Of a stretch of 64,000 nucleotides of DNA, positions 24,443-33,357 are shown piece by piece. A program made the translations under genes and the position numbers. The notes under the pieces were generated by a model. The model saw only the letters and a program-made list of their open reading frames with translations. It ran no database searches and was not told the DNA's origin. How positions within the stretch are numbered: position 1 is the stretch's first letter; each line of letters opens with the position of its first letter. The DNA comes from Myxococcus guangdongensis (GTDB taxonomy: Bacteria > Myxococcota > Myxococcia > Myxococcales > Myxococcaceae), in contig NZ_JAJVKW010000008.1 of NCBI RefSeq assembly GCF_024198255.1, forward strand, positions 310,001-374,000, written 5' to 3'.

Positions 24443-26356
24443 ATGGCCCGTGACGTCTCCTTCTTCGACCAGCTCGGCTCCCTCCTCGCCAAGGAGCGCG
24501 AGGCCGAGAAAGCCCGCCTGGCCACCCTCGCCCAGGGCCTGTCCCTCCACGAGCGCGAGGAGCAGGGCCTGTCCGTCCTCGACCTCGAAACCGTGGAGGA
24601 GGAGGTCGGCCTGGGAGGCCGCGTCCTGTTGACGCTCGCCCGCGCCGACCGCGCGCGGCTGCCGGCCCGGCTCCACAACGGAGACCTGGTGGCCGTGCTC
24701 CCCCGCCGCGCCGAGGTGAGCGAGCCCGCGCGCGCCCTCATCTCCCGCGCCAGCGCCACGCGCCTGCAGCTCGCCTTCGACCGCTCCCCACCGCCCTACG
24801 TCCACGAAGGCCTCTTGCGCCTGGACGTCGTCCCCAACGACATCACCTACGAGCGCATGCGCGCGGGCCTCCAGCGCGTGAAGGCCATGGACAAGGGCCT
24901 GGAGCGCCGCAAGCGCGAGGTCCTGCTGGGCAACGAGCCCCCGCGCTCCGACACCCCCAAGGACTTCGAGGCGAGCCGCCCCCTCAACCCCGAGCAGCTC
25001 GACGCCGTGAAGCGCGCGCTCGCCGCCGAGGACTTCTTCCTGGTCCACGGCCCCCCGGGCACCGGCAAGTCCACCGTGCTCGCGGAGGTCGCCGCCCAGG
25101 CCGTGGCCCGGGGCCAGCGCCTGCTGTGCACCGCCGCCAGCAACGCCGCCGTGGACCACCTGCTGGACCTGTGCCTCGCCAAGGGCCTGCGCGCCATCCG
25201 CGTGGGCCACCCCGCCCGCGTCGCGGCGCGACTCCAGGAGCACACCCTGGACATCGTCGTGGAGGAGCACCCCGACCGAGTCATCTCCCGAGACCTCTTC
25301 GACGAGGCGTTCTCCCTGCTCGGCTACGCGCGGCGCCAGCGCACCCAGGGCCGCAGCCGCGAGCGCTTCTCCAACGCCCGCGCCTCCACGACGGAGGCCA
25401 AGGCCATGCTCGACGAGGCCCGCACGCTGGAGAAGAAGGCCGTGCGCTCCGTGCTCGCCAACGCGGACGTCGTCTGCGTCACGCTCGCGAGCCTCGAGTC
25501 CAGCGTGCTGTCCGGAGAGAAGTTCGACCTGGCCCTGCTCGACGAGGCCACCCAGGCCACCGAGCCGCTCGCGCTGTTGGGCTTGCTGCGCGCCCCCATC
25601 GTCATCCTCGCCGGAGACCCGCAGCAGCTGCCGCCCACCGTGCTCTCTCAAGAAGCCGCGCGCGCGGGCCTCGCGGTGAGCCTCTTCGAGCGCCTGCTCG
25701 AGGACCATGGCGACAGCGTCAAGCGCATGCTGCGCGAGCAGTACCGCATGAACGCGCGCATCATGGACTTCCCCTCGCGGGAGATGTACGCGGGCGAGCT
25801 GCGCGCGCACCCCTCCGTCGCGGACCACACGCTCCAGGACGTGCTGCCCCCGGGCACCGAGGTCGACGCCCCACCCGTCCTCTTCCTCGACACCGCCGGC
25901 AAGGGCTTCGATGAAGAGGTCGAGCCCACCACCCACAGCCTCTTCAACACCGGCGAGGCGGACCTCATCGAGGCCCGCGTGCGCGCGCTGCTCGGCCATG
26001 GACTGGCCCCCCGCGAGCTCGCCGTGATTACCCCCTACAGCGCCCAGGCCCACCGCCTGCGCGAGCGGCTGGAGCCCTTCGCCCCCGACGTCGAGGTCGA
26101 CACCGTGGACGCCTTCCAGGGCCGGGAGAAGGACGCCATCCTCGTCTCCCTCACCCGCTCCAACAGCGAGGGCCAGGTGGGCTTCCTCAACGACTTGCGC
26201 CGCATGAACGTCGCCCTCACCCGCGCCCGCCGGCACCTCTTCGTCGTGGGCGACTCCGCCACCCTCAGCGGCCACCCCTTCTACGCCCGCTTCATCGAGG
26301 CAACCCAGGCAAGCGCCGGCTACCGCTCCGCCTGGGAGTGGCCCGACGCCCCCTGA
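24443..26356 (+). CDS. SF1 UPF1/IGHMBP2-like helicase
   Basis: A 637-residue superfamily 1B helicase. After an N-terminal about 190-residue OB-like region come motif I GPPGTGKST, motif II DEATQATEP, motif III GDPQQLPPT, QYRM (motif IV), VDTVDAFQGREKD (motif V) and NVALTRARRHLFVVGD (motif VI). This is the 5'-3' RNA/DNA helicase pattern of UPF1, SMUBP2 and DNA2. It seems to stand alone, without a nuclease or methylase partner next to it. The ATG at 24443 is followed by a family-like acidic N-terminus. A role in RNA or DNA metabolism is likely, but not specified. Confidence 0.93.
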   Translation: MARDVSFFDQLGSLLAKEREAEKARLATLAQGLSLHEREEQGLSVLDLETVEEEVGLGGRVLLTLARADRARLPARLHNGDLVAVLPRRAEVSEPARALISRASATRLQLAFDRSPPPYVHEGLLRLDVVPNDITYERMRAGLQRVKAMDKGLERRKREVLLGNEPPRSDTPKDFEASRPLNPEQLDAVKRALAAEDFFLVHGPPGTGKSTVLAEVAAQAVARGQRLLCTAASNAAVDHLLDLCLAKGLRAIRVGHPARVAARLQEHTLDIVVEEHPDRVISRDLFDEAFSLLGYARRQRTQGRSRERFSNARASTTEAKAMLDEARTLEKKAVRSVLANADVVCVTLASLESSVLSGEKFDLALLDEATQATEPLALLGLLRAPIVILAGDPQQLPPTVLSQEAARAGLAVSLFERLLEDHGDSVKRMLREQYRMNARIMDFPSREMYAGELRAHPSVADHTLQDVLPPGTEVDAPPVLFLDTAGKGFDEEVEPTTHSLFNTGEADLIEARVRALLGHGLAPRELAVITPYSAQAHRLRERLEPFAPDVEVDTVDAFQGREKDAILVSLTRSNSEGQVGFLNDLRRMNVALTRARRHLFVVGDSATLSGHPFYARFIEATQASAGYRSAWEWPDAP

Positions 26357-26574
26357 GCGCAATGCCTCACATCGGCAGGTCCACGCCGACCCAGCCCTGG
26401 GGTACTACGCAAGGACTGTCGGGGTCAGTCTCCAAAAATTGTCGCAACGGTGAACCAAATTTGTCACCTGCACCCACCCGTGCGGGGCGGCGCACCCGGA
26501 TATCAGGTATTTGGCTCAAGCCCTGTTGTCGGGCATGAGACATGCTTACCGCCGTGGCGGGGAGGAACCGCCAC

Positions 26575-26754
26575 ATGTCTCAACGTCCGAACGTGACGAA
26601 GGAAAACGACGTCTGGGTTCTCCGTATCGAGAAGGAGAACGGCAAGGTGCAGGAATACCGGTGCGCCACCGAGAACCAGGCCCGGCAGCTGGCCATGGTG
26701 ATGTCCAAGCCGGACACGGGTGCGCCACCGCGTCCACCCTCGCCAGTCCGCTAG
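26575..26754 (+). CDS. Small hypothetical protein (59 aa)
   Basis: A short protein with a charged core, MSQRPNVTKENDVWVLRIEK followed by ENGKVQEYRC and QARQLAMVM, then a Pro-rich tail. No known domain. The ATG at 26575 follows GGGGAGG by about 9 bases; an ATG 11 codons upstream is less well placed. A direct repeat, AAATTGTC/AAATTTGTC, lies in the leader (26436-26467). The alpha/beta hydrolase gene follows after 37 bp. Confidence 0.6.
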   Translation: MSQRPNVTKENDVWVLRIEKENGKVQEYRCATENQARQLAMVMSKPDTGAPPRPPSPVR

Positions 26755-26791
26755 GCCGGCCATGAGATAAGGCACGGGTCAGGAGCCGCCC

Positions 26792-27652
26792 GTGTCCCTC
26801 TCTCTCGAATCCCGCTTCGTCGACGCCCAGGGCCTGCGCCTTCACGTGCGCGTGCGTCCAGGCGCCACTCCCCGGCCCGCCGTCCTGTTCCTCCACGGCT
26901 GGCTGGACCACTCCCACAGCTTCGACGCCGTCCTCGAGCACGTGCCCGCCGACTGGCGCGTGGCGCTGCTCGACTTCCGCGGCATGGGCCAGAGCGCCCA
27001 CGCCCCGCCCGAGGCGAACTACCAGGCCGCGGACCACCTGCTGGACGTGGAGGCCGCGCTGGACGGCCTGGGCTTCGAGCAGGCCCACCTCGTCGGCCAC
27101 TCGCTCGGCGGCATCATCGCGCTGACGTACGCGGCGGTGCGGCCCGAGCGCGTGCTGGACGTGGCGCTCATCGAGAGCCTGGGCCCCACCGGCGGCCCGC
27201 CCGAGTACGCGGTGGAGCGGCTGCGTGGCTTCATGAACGACGCGCGCCGGCCGCCCAACTCCAAGCCCTATCCGGACGTGGAGGCCGCCGCCGCGCGCCT
27301 GCGGGAGAACAACCCCACCCTGCCCCAGGCCGCCGCCTTGCACCTGGCCCGGTACGGCACCCGGCCCCATGAGAAAGGAGGCGTGGTCTTCACGTTTGAT
27401 CCACGACACCGCCGGAGATTCGCGCACGGACACGACGAGGCGCAGTGGCTCGCGCTGCAGGAGCAGGTGCGCTGCCCGGTGCGCCTCATCCGGGGGCAGG
27501 ACGGGCTGTGGCCGGACGCGGCGAAGCTGGACCGCAGGCTTGGGGCGCTCCGTACACTTTCGGGCCCTCCGCTCATGCTCCCGGGTGGGCATCACGTCCA
27601 CATGGAGCGTCCCCAAGATGTCGCCCGCGCGCTCGCGGACTTCATCCGCTGA
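26792..27652 (+). CDS. Alpha/beta-fold hydrolase
   Basis: A 286-residue cytoplasmic hydrolase. AVLFLHGWLDHS holds the oxyanion-hole HG motif, VALLDFRGMGQS the strand-5 region, GHSLGG the nucleophilic Ser, and PGGHHVHMERP the catalytic His. It looks like an esterase or epoxide/haloalkane-type hydrolase; the substrate is not predictable. The start is GTG 26792, fixed by AGGAG six bases upstream. It lies just after the 59-residue protein gene. Confidence 0.9.
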   Translation: MSLSLESRFVDAQGLRLHVRVRPGATPRPAVLFLHGWLDHSHSFDAVLEHVPADWRVALLDFRGMGQSAHAPPEANYQAADHLLDVEAALDGLGFEQAHLVGHSLGGIIALTYAAVRPERVLDVALIESLGPTGGPPEYAVERLRGFMNDARRPPNSKPYPDVEAAAARLRENNPTLPQAAALHLARYGTRPHEKGGVVFTFDPRHRRRFAHGHDEAQWLALQEQVRCPVRLIRGQDGLWPDAAKLDRRLGALRTLSGPPLMLPGGHHVHMERPQDVARALADFIR

Positions 27653-27873
27653 AGGGCTGTCACCCGGTCAGAACGCCCGGAAAACTCTTTCTCCGGCGTG
27701 GGCAAGTCGGTTCCCTCCCAGGCGCTTTCCCGCCACTGCGCATCCCAACCCCTTGAATTCAGGACAGCGTCCTCGTCCTTTCGGTTGGTATGCGATTTGG
27801 ATTACCGCTCGTCGGCGGATCATGCACCGGACCCATCCGGGGGCGTGTGGGGAGAAGGGTGAGGGAGCGGACA

Positions 27874-30800
27874 ATGGGGATGGGGTTGAGGGGGCGAGTC
27901 CTCGCGTTGGCGGTGCTCGTCACCACCACGCTGGCGTGTCACGAGGGGAATGAAACCCGCTCGGTGCAAGCCACCGCGGTGGTGGACATGGACGTGCTCG
28001 ACTTCGGCGAGGTGCCGGTGGGCGAGTGGCGGGAGCGTGAGGTGCGCATCCGCAATGTCGGCTATGTGCCCTTCTTCGCCATCGAGGCACTGGCCATCAT
28101 CGGCAACCCCTCGTACGAGGTGGAGCTGACCGACGGTGGCGGCCGGGTGATGCCGGGCGAGTCGCACCTGGTGAAGGTGCGCTTCCATCCGTTGGCCGAG
28201 GGCGTGACGGAGGAGACGGTGTTCGTCTCCACGGACGCCAACCAGGGCGCGCAGGCGCAGGTGCGCGTCACCGGCCTGGGCACGCCCACGCAGGTGGGCC
28301 TGTTCCCGCCGGTGCTCGACTACGAGACGCTGGAGGTGGACAGCGAGCGCAAGCTGGAGGTCACCATCACCAACCCGGTGGACCTGCCGCTGACGCTGAC
28401 GGTGCGCGGCAACTGGCCGGACCCCTTCACGCCCGACACGATTACGATTCCGCCCAACTCCACCGTCCAGGTGAACACGCAGTACCTGCCGCGCGCGCTG
28501 GGCGCCATGGACGCGAAGCTGGAGGTCCGCTCGTGCGAGGCGTGCACGCCGTCGGTGGTGGAGCTCAAGGGCAACTCGGTGGCGAGCGCGTTCGTGTTCG
28601 ACCCGGCGCCCGTGCCGTTCGACTTGATTCCGGTGCACGAGCGCACGCAGTCGTACACCCGCGCGCGCAACATCACCTGGCGGCCGGTGACGATTTCGCA
28701 GCTCATCACCAGCGACCACGCCTTCGTGCCGCTCTCCAAGCCGGAGGGCTCCACGGTGGCGCCGGGTCAGGTGGTGGAGCTGCCCATGGAGTTCGCGGCG
28801 CGCTTCTCCGGCCCCAACGTGGGCGACCTCAAGGTGCAGTACGCCTCCGACAAGCCGCGCCAGTCGGAGGTCGTCCTGGACGCGCGAGGCGGCCGGCCCA
28901 CGCTGGCGGTGACGCCCGTGGCGCTGGACTTCGGCGAGCTGCCGGTGGGCGGCAAGGTGGAGAAGGTCATCCGCATCACCAACGCGGGCACCAACGGCTC
29001 GCTGCGCTTCATGGGCGTGGCGTCCGACGGGGACAGCAACCAGTTCAACGTGGACGTGCCCACGCGCGGCACGCAGCGGCTGCCGTGGGCGTCGGGCGCG
29101 TGGCCCGCGCTGGAGTCGGGCGGGCTGGAGATTGCGCCGGGCAACGACGCGCTGGAGCTGAAGGTCTACTTCGAGCCGACGGTGGAGGGCAGCTTCCGGG
29201 CCCGGCTGCGCGTGCGCTCGGATGACCTGTTCAACGCGGAGCGCGAAATCATCCTCACCGGTCGCTCGCGCACCAGCGGCCCGTGCGTGTACGAGCTGAC
29301 GCCGCAGCCGGTGATGGACTTCGGCAACGTGGTGCCCGGGCGCGGCGCGGTGCTGGGCTTCCGCTTCAAGAACCCCAGCCGGGCCGAGTGCGCGGTGAAG
29401 GACGTGCACCTGTCCAACGACGCGGGCGGCGCGTTCTTCATGCCGGGCGGCCGGCTGACGGGCGGCGTGGTGCTCTACGACACGGCCTTCAGCGCCATGG
29501 TGGCCTTCCGGCCGCAGACGGAGGGCGAGTACGCGGGTGAGCTCAAGCTCACCGTGAACAACCCCGCGGCGCCCACGGTGACGCTGCCGCTCAAGGGCGT
29601 GTCGCGCCAGAGCTGCCTCGTCGCCACGCCGTCCTACGTGGACTTCGGCCCCATCCGCTACGACTGCGCCGCGGCGCCGCGCAAGACGTACATCTCCAAC
29701 CGGTGCAGCGAGCCGCTGACGGTGACGGGCGCGGACATCGGCCAGGGGACGAGCACGCAGTTCTCGCTGCTGACGCCCATCACCCAGCCGCGCACGCTGC
29801 AGGCGGGCGAGGGCTTCGAGCTGGAGGTGGACTACTCGCGCACCGTGCTGGGCCAGCACTTCTCGCCCCTGTACCTGCGCACGGCGACGGACCCGACGCC
29901 CTTCCTGGTGCCGCTCCTGGGCGAGACGAACCACGAGGGCATCCAGGTGGACCGCTACACGCAGGGCACCGACAGCCAGCTGGACGTGCTCTTCGTGGTC
30001 TCCAACACGACGACGATGGACCCGTACCAGGAGCGCCTGAAGGCGGCGATTCCGGGCTGGCTCGACTACGCGCGGCAGCAGAACGTGGACGTGCGCATGG
30101 GCGTCACCAGCACGGGCCTGGTGCAGCGCGGGCCGCAGTGCGGCGGCGGGGCCAACGGCGGCGAGGCCGGGCGCCTGTTCCCCGTGGACGGCAGCCGGGC
30201 GCGCGTGCTGTCGAGCTCGAGCGCCAACGCGGTGGCGGGCCTGCAGGCGAACATCGACGTGGGCCTGTGCCACAACCTGGTGCAGGGCCTGGAGACGATG
30301 CGGCAGGCCTTGTCGGCGCCCCTGTCCGAGCAGACGGATGACCCGCGCACCCCGCAGCCCAACGACGGCAACTGGGGCTTCACGCGGCCGGCGGCGCGCA
30401 TGGCGGTGGTGGTGCTGGCGGACGAGGACGACAACTCGGGCTTCGCGCCGGACAGCTACATCCAGTTCCTCCAGACGCTGAAGGGCACGGGCATGTCGCA
30501 CCGCAGCCAGCTCTACGCGCTGGTGCCCACCGACGGCCGCTGCACCACGGCGGGCAGCGACGCGGACCGCTTCGTCGAGGTGGCGCGCGGCACGGGTGGC
30601 CGGACGGAGTCCATCTGCGAGGGCAACTACCGGCCGCTGCTCGACTCGGTCATCCAGCGCGCGGGGGACTTGCAGGCGGACTTCCCGCTGACGACCACGC
30701 CCACCGGCCAGGCGGAGATGTCCGTGTTCGTGCAGGGGCAGGTGGTGCCGGAGAGCCAGTGGGCGTACGACGGGGCGACGAACTCCATCGTCTTCGGCGG

Positions 30801-30882
30801 CGCGGCGGTGCCTCGTCCCGGCCAGGCGGTGGAGGTGCGCTACCGCAGCGTGTGCAAGGCGCCGCCCACCGCGGGCCCCTGA
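27874..30882 (+). CDS. Lipoprotein with ASH (choice-of-anchor D) repeats and a degenerate vWA-like domain
   Basis: A 1002-residue lipoprotein: the N-terminus MGMGLRGRVLALAVLVTTTL leads to a lipobox Cys at 22. Residues about 45-700 contain about five ASH-type beta domains, each with a DFGEVPVG-like opening (LDFGEVPVGE, LDFGELPVGG, MDFGNVVPGR, VDFGPIRYD). Residues about 720-950 resemble a von Willebrand A fold, but the expected metal site DxSxS is replaced (VLFVVSNTTTM). Such myxobacterial lipoproteins often sit in the outer membrane; the function is unknown. The start at ATG 27874 is set by a GGGAG site; an in-frame ATG 28 codons upstream is less likely. Confidence 0.85.
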   Translation: MGMGLRGRVLALAVLVTTTLACHEGNETRSVQATAVVDMDVLDFGEVPVGEWREREVRIRNVGYVPFFAIEALAIIGNPSYEVELTDGGGRVMPGESHLVKVRFHPLAEGVTEETVFVSTDANQGAQAQVRVTGLGTPTQVGLFPPVLDYETLEVDSERKLEVTITNPVDLPLTLTVRGNWPDPFTPDTITIPPNSTVQVNTQYLPRALGAMDAKLEVRSCEACTPSVVELKGNSVASAFVFDPAPVPFDLIPVHERTQSYTRARNITWRPVTISQLITSDHAFVPLSKPEGSTVAPGQVVELPMEFAARFSGPNVGDLKVQYASDKPRQSEVVLDARGGRPTLAVTPVALDFGELPVGGKVEKVIRITNAGTNGSLRFMGVASDGDSNQFNVDVPTRGTQRLPWASGAWPALESGGLEIAPGNDALELKVYFEPTVEGSFRARLRVRSDDLFNAEREIILTGRSRTSGPCVYELTPQPVMDFGNVVPGRGAVLGFRFKNPSRAECAVKDVHLSNDAGGAFFMPGGRLTGGVVLYDTAFSAMVAFRPQTEGEYAGELKLTVNNPAAPTVTLPLKGVSRQSCLVATPSYVDFGPIRYDCAAAPRKTYISNRCSEPLTVTGADIGQGTSTQFSLLTPITQPRTLQAGEGFELEVDYSRTVLGQHFSPLYLRTATDPTPFLVPLLGETNHEGIQVDRYTQGTDSQLDVLFVVSNTTTMDPYQERLKAAIPGWLDYARQQNVDVRMGVTSTGLVQRGPQCGGGANGGEAGRLFPVDGSRARVLSSSSANAVAGLQANIDVGLCHNLVQGLETMRQALSAPLSEQTDDPRTPQPNDGNWGFTRPAARMAVVVLADEDDNSGFAPDSYIQFLQTLKGTGMSHRSQLYALVPTDGRCTTAGSDADRFVEVARGTGGRTESICEGNYRPLLDSVIQRAGDLQADFPLTTTPTGQAEMSVFVQGQVVPESQWAYDGATNSIVFGGAAVPRPGQAVEVRYRSVCKAPPTAGP

Positions 30883-30892
30883 GTGAGGGGTG

Positions 30893-30920
30893 GGCCCCAC
30901 GTCCCCTGGGAGGTGGGGCC
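30893..30920 (+). terminator. Hairpin terminator after the ASH lipoprotein
   Basis: An 8-bp stem GGCCCCAC (30893-30900) with GTGGGGCC (30913-30920) and a 12-nt loop, 10 bases after the stop codon. It is followed by TTCGG rather than a U-tract. Confidence 0.65.
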
Positions 30921-30992
30921 TTCGGTGTGGCGGGGAAATGACGCGCCGCGGGCTTCCTCACGTGGCCCCGGCGCGGCTATCGTGGCGTCGAC

Positions 30993-32414
30993 GTGGAGAC
31001 ATTCGGCCGCTACGAGCTGCTCCGGAAGATCGCCATCGGCGGCATGGGCGCCGTCTATCTCGCCCGGCAGAAGGGGCCGGTGGGCTTCCAGAAGCTGCTG
31101 GTGGTGAAGCGGCTGCTGCCCCACCTGTCCGAGGACGATGAGTTCATCGAGATGTTCCTGGACGAGGGGCGCATCGCCGCGCACCTGAACCACCCGAACA
31201 TCGCCCAGATCTACGACTTGGGCGACGTGGACGGGCAGTACTTCATCGCCATGGAGTACGTGCACGGCGAGGCGGTGGGGCCGCTGGGACTCAGGGCGCA
31301 GCAGCGCAAGCTGACGATTCCCCTGGGGCTCAAGTGCCGCATCATCGCGGACGCGGCGGCGGGATTGGATGCGGCGCACAACGCGCGCAGCCCGTCGGGA
31401 CGCAAGCTGGCGTTGATCCACCGGGACGTGTCCCCGCAGAACGTGCTCGTCGGCTACAACGGCGGCGTCAAGCTCATCGACTTCGGGGTGGCCAAGGCGT
31501 CGGGGAAGTTCTCCCAGACGGTGGTGGGCACCATCAAGGGCAAGCACGCGTACATGTCCCCGGAGCAGGCGCGGGGCGAGCCGCTGGACCACCGCTCCGA
31601 CATCTTCGGATTGGGGACGGTGTTCTACGAGCTGCTCACGCACCAGCGGCTGTTCAAGCGCGACACGGAGATCGCCACGCTCAAGGCGGTGGTGGGGACG
31701 AAGATCGTCCCTCCGTCCGAGGTGATGCCGGACATCCCCAAGGAGCTGGACGCCATCGTGCTCAAGGCGCTGGCCAGGAAGCGCGAGGAGCGCTTCGCGT
31801 CGGCGGGTGAAGTGCAGCTCGCGCTGGATGAGTTCCTGGTGCAGCAGAAGCTGCACGCGACGCCCGCGCACCTCGCGGCGTTCATGCAGGACACGTATTC
31901 GGAGGAGCTGGAGGAGGAGCGGCTCGCGGCCGAGCCCACCGTCATCCACTACGACCCGAGGCTCGCGGCCCGGCAGCAGGCGGCCGCGGCGGCCGCGGCT
32001 GCGGGCGACACGGCGGGCTCGGGGCAGCGGCCGACGGCACGTCCGACGCCCGCGGGTGCACCGGCGCGCAAGCCCGGAGGCTCCTCGGCCTCGGCGCCGG
32101 CGATGGTGAAGGACCCGAGCGGTGTCTCCGCGTCGTCCACGTCGCCCATGGGAGTGCCCACGCGGCGCGCTCCCACCGGGTCCTCCGCGGCGACGGCGCC
32201 GGTGGCGGGGCGGAGCGGGACGAGCGGTGGCTCGGTGCCCCCGCGGAGCGCCGGGACGAACGGTGGCTCGACCTCGTCGATTGCGATGCCCGCCAAGGGG
32301 GGCACCGGCTCCGGCAAGGCGCCCTCACCGCCTCCAGGCAGGACGGCGGGCTCGGCGCCCAAGCGCGTGCCCACGCGGACTCCGGAGCCGCCCGAGGAAC
32401 CCGAGGAGCCGTAG
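30993..32414 (+). CDS. Cytoplasmic Ser/Thr protein kinase (Hanks type)
   Basis: A 473-residue kinase without a transmembrane helix. The glycine loop is IAIGGMGAVY (14-22) with the ATP lysine at 39; HRDVSPQN (143-150) is the catalytic loop and DFG is at 163-165, followed by KHAYMSPEQARG. The C-terminal tail from about 320 is low-complexity, rich in Pro, Ala, Ser, Gly and Thr, and could be a phosphorylated spacer. Kinases of this type are very numerous in myxobacteria. Start GTG 30993. The preceding lipoprotein transcript appears to end at the hairpin at 30893-30920. Confidence 0.95.
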   Translation: METFGRYELLRKIAIGGMGAVYLARQKGPVGFQKLLVVKRLLPHLSEDDEFIEMFLDEGRIAAHLNHPNIAQIYDLGDVDGQYFIAMEYVHGEAVGPLGLRAQQRKLTIPLGLKCRIIADAAAGLDAAHNARSPSGRKLALIHRDVSPQNVLVGYNGGVKLIDFGVAKASGKFSQTVVGTIKGKHAYMSPEQARGEPLDHRSDIFGLGTVFYELLTHQRLFKRDTEIATLKAVVGTKIVPPSEVMPDIPKELDAIVLKALARKREERFASAGEVQLALDEFLVQQKLHATPAHLAAFMQDTYSEELEEERLAAEPTVIHYDPRLAARQQAAAAAAAAGDTAGSGQRPTARPTPAGAPARKPGGSSASAPAMVKDPSGVSASSTSPMGVPTRRAPTGSSAATAPVAGRSGTSGGSVPPRSAGTNGGSTSSIAMPAKGGTGSGKAPSPPPGRTAGSAPKRVPTRTPEPPEEPEEP

Positions 32415-32442
32415 CTCCCGTGTCCCCGCGTTCGGCTCGACG

Positions 32443-32832
32443 TCAGTCGACGTAGAACTCGGTGTGGGTCTCGTGGACGCGGCCGTCACGGAACCGCACC
32501 AGACGCATGCGGTAGTGAGCATCCCCTGGTGAGTGGGAGTAGCCCCAATACAGCTCACCCGGCTCGTCATCCCGAGGGGTCCATGTCTCGAGCGGCAAGC
32601 CCACGAGCTGCTCGACCTCGGCTTCGGTCATCCCCTGCCGAATCCGCCAGAACTTGAAGGCCGAATAGCCGGGAGCGAAGACGGTGTCCTCACTGAAGAC
32701 GAGCGAGGCCAGCTCCCCCACGTACCCGTCCATCGGACGGAACACGTAGAGACACAGCAACGGACTCCCCACGGCCACGACGACGCGGGCCCACCTCGAG
32801 GTGCTCGAAGCCTGAGGTGCTCGTGCGTGCAT
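32443..32832 (-). CDS. Membrane-anchored hypothetical protein, SmpA/BamE-like fold
   Basis: A 129-residue product with one N-terminal hydrophobic segment (VVVAVGSPLLCLYVF) followed by a soluble domain. WRIRQGMTEAEVEQLVGLP and the later ELYWGYSHSP are reminiscent of the BamE/SmpA small beta-rich domain. It is convergent with the protein kinase. The start at ATG 32832 leaves a short cytosolic N-terminus; an upstream in-frame ATG at 32880 is possible. The function is unknown. Confidence 0.6.
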   Translation of the reverse strand: MHARAPQASSTSRWARVVVAVGSPLLCLYVFRPMDGYVGELASLVFSEDTVFAPGYSAFKFWRIRQGMTEAEVEQLVGLPLETWTPRDDEPGELYWGYSHSPGDAHYRMRLVRFRDGRVHETHTEFYVD

Positions 32833-32910
32833 CACAGCCCCCACCCGACGCGGGTACGACCTCCGAGCCCCCCGGGACACGGCGACCTCATGTCCCGGAG
32901 GCGCGGCGAC

Positions 32911-33273
32911 TCACTTGCTGCGGCCGTCGTACTGGAACGTCTTCACGGTGTTCAGGTCGATGCCGTCCAGGCAGCGCACGTTGATGGCCGCCATCTCGGA
33001 GCCGTCCGGGCCCTTGCCGCGCGCGAAGGAGCGCACGCCGCACTTCGAGCAGAACAGGTGGTGGATGACGTTCTGGTTGAACTGGTAGTCCGTCAGGGCG
33101 CCCTCACCCGAGCGCAGCGTGAACTGCGACACCGGCGTGAAGCTCAGCATCGTCCCCGTCTTCTGACAGATGGAACAGTTGCACTGGATGGCCGGCTGGG
33201 ACAGGTCCAGCTGCACCTCGTACCGCACCTGCCCGCAGTGACAGCCGCCCTCGTAGCTCTTGAGCTCGCTCAT
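32911..33273 (-). CDS. GFA/CENP-V-family zinc-binding protein
   Basis: A 120-residue protein with the Cys-rich GFA fold: GGCHCGQVRYEV, then CNCSICQKTG and HHLFCSKCGVRSF. These coordinate two zinc ions as in the glutathione-dependent formaldehyde-activating (GFA) family. NVRCLDGIDL is the usual C-terminal block. The substrate is unknown; relatives bind glutathione adducts. The start is ATG 33273, with AGGA eight bases upstream. It is followed on the same strand by the BamE-like protein after a gap of about 80 bp. Confidence 0.93.
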   Translation of the reverse strand: MSELKSYEGGCHCGQVRYEVQLDLSQPAIQCNCSICQKTGTMLSFTPVSQFTLRSGEGALTDYQFNQNVIHHLFCSKCGVRSFARGKGPDGSEMAAINVRCLDGIDLNTVKTFQYDGRSK

Positions 33274-33357
33274 GCGGGCATCCTGCATGCGCTCACGCAG
33301 ACGTCCACGGGAAAACGCGCGCCGCGACGCGGCATGCAGCCCAGCGAACCCGAGGCG

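Noticed and set aside
26505..26535. Sigma-54 promoter before the 59-residue protein gene
   Set aside because: TGGCTC followed by CTGTTG resembles the -24/-12 layout, but the GC element is not conserved enough to claim.
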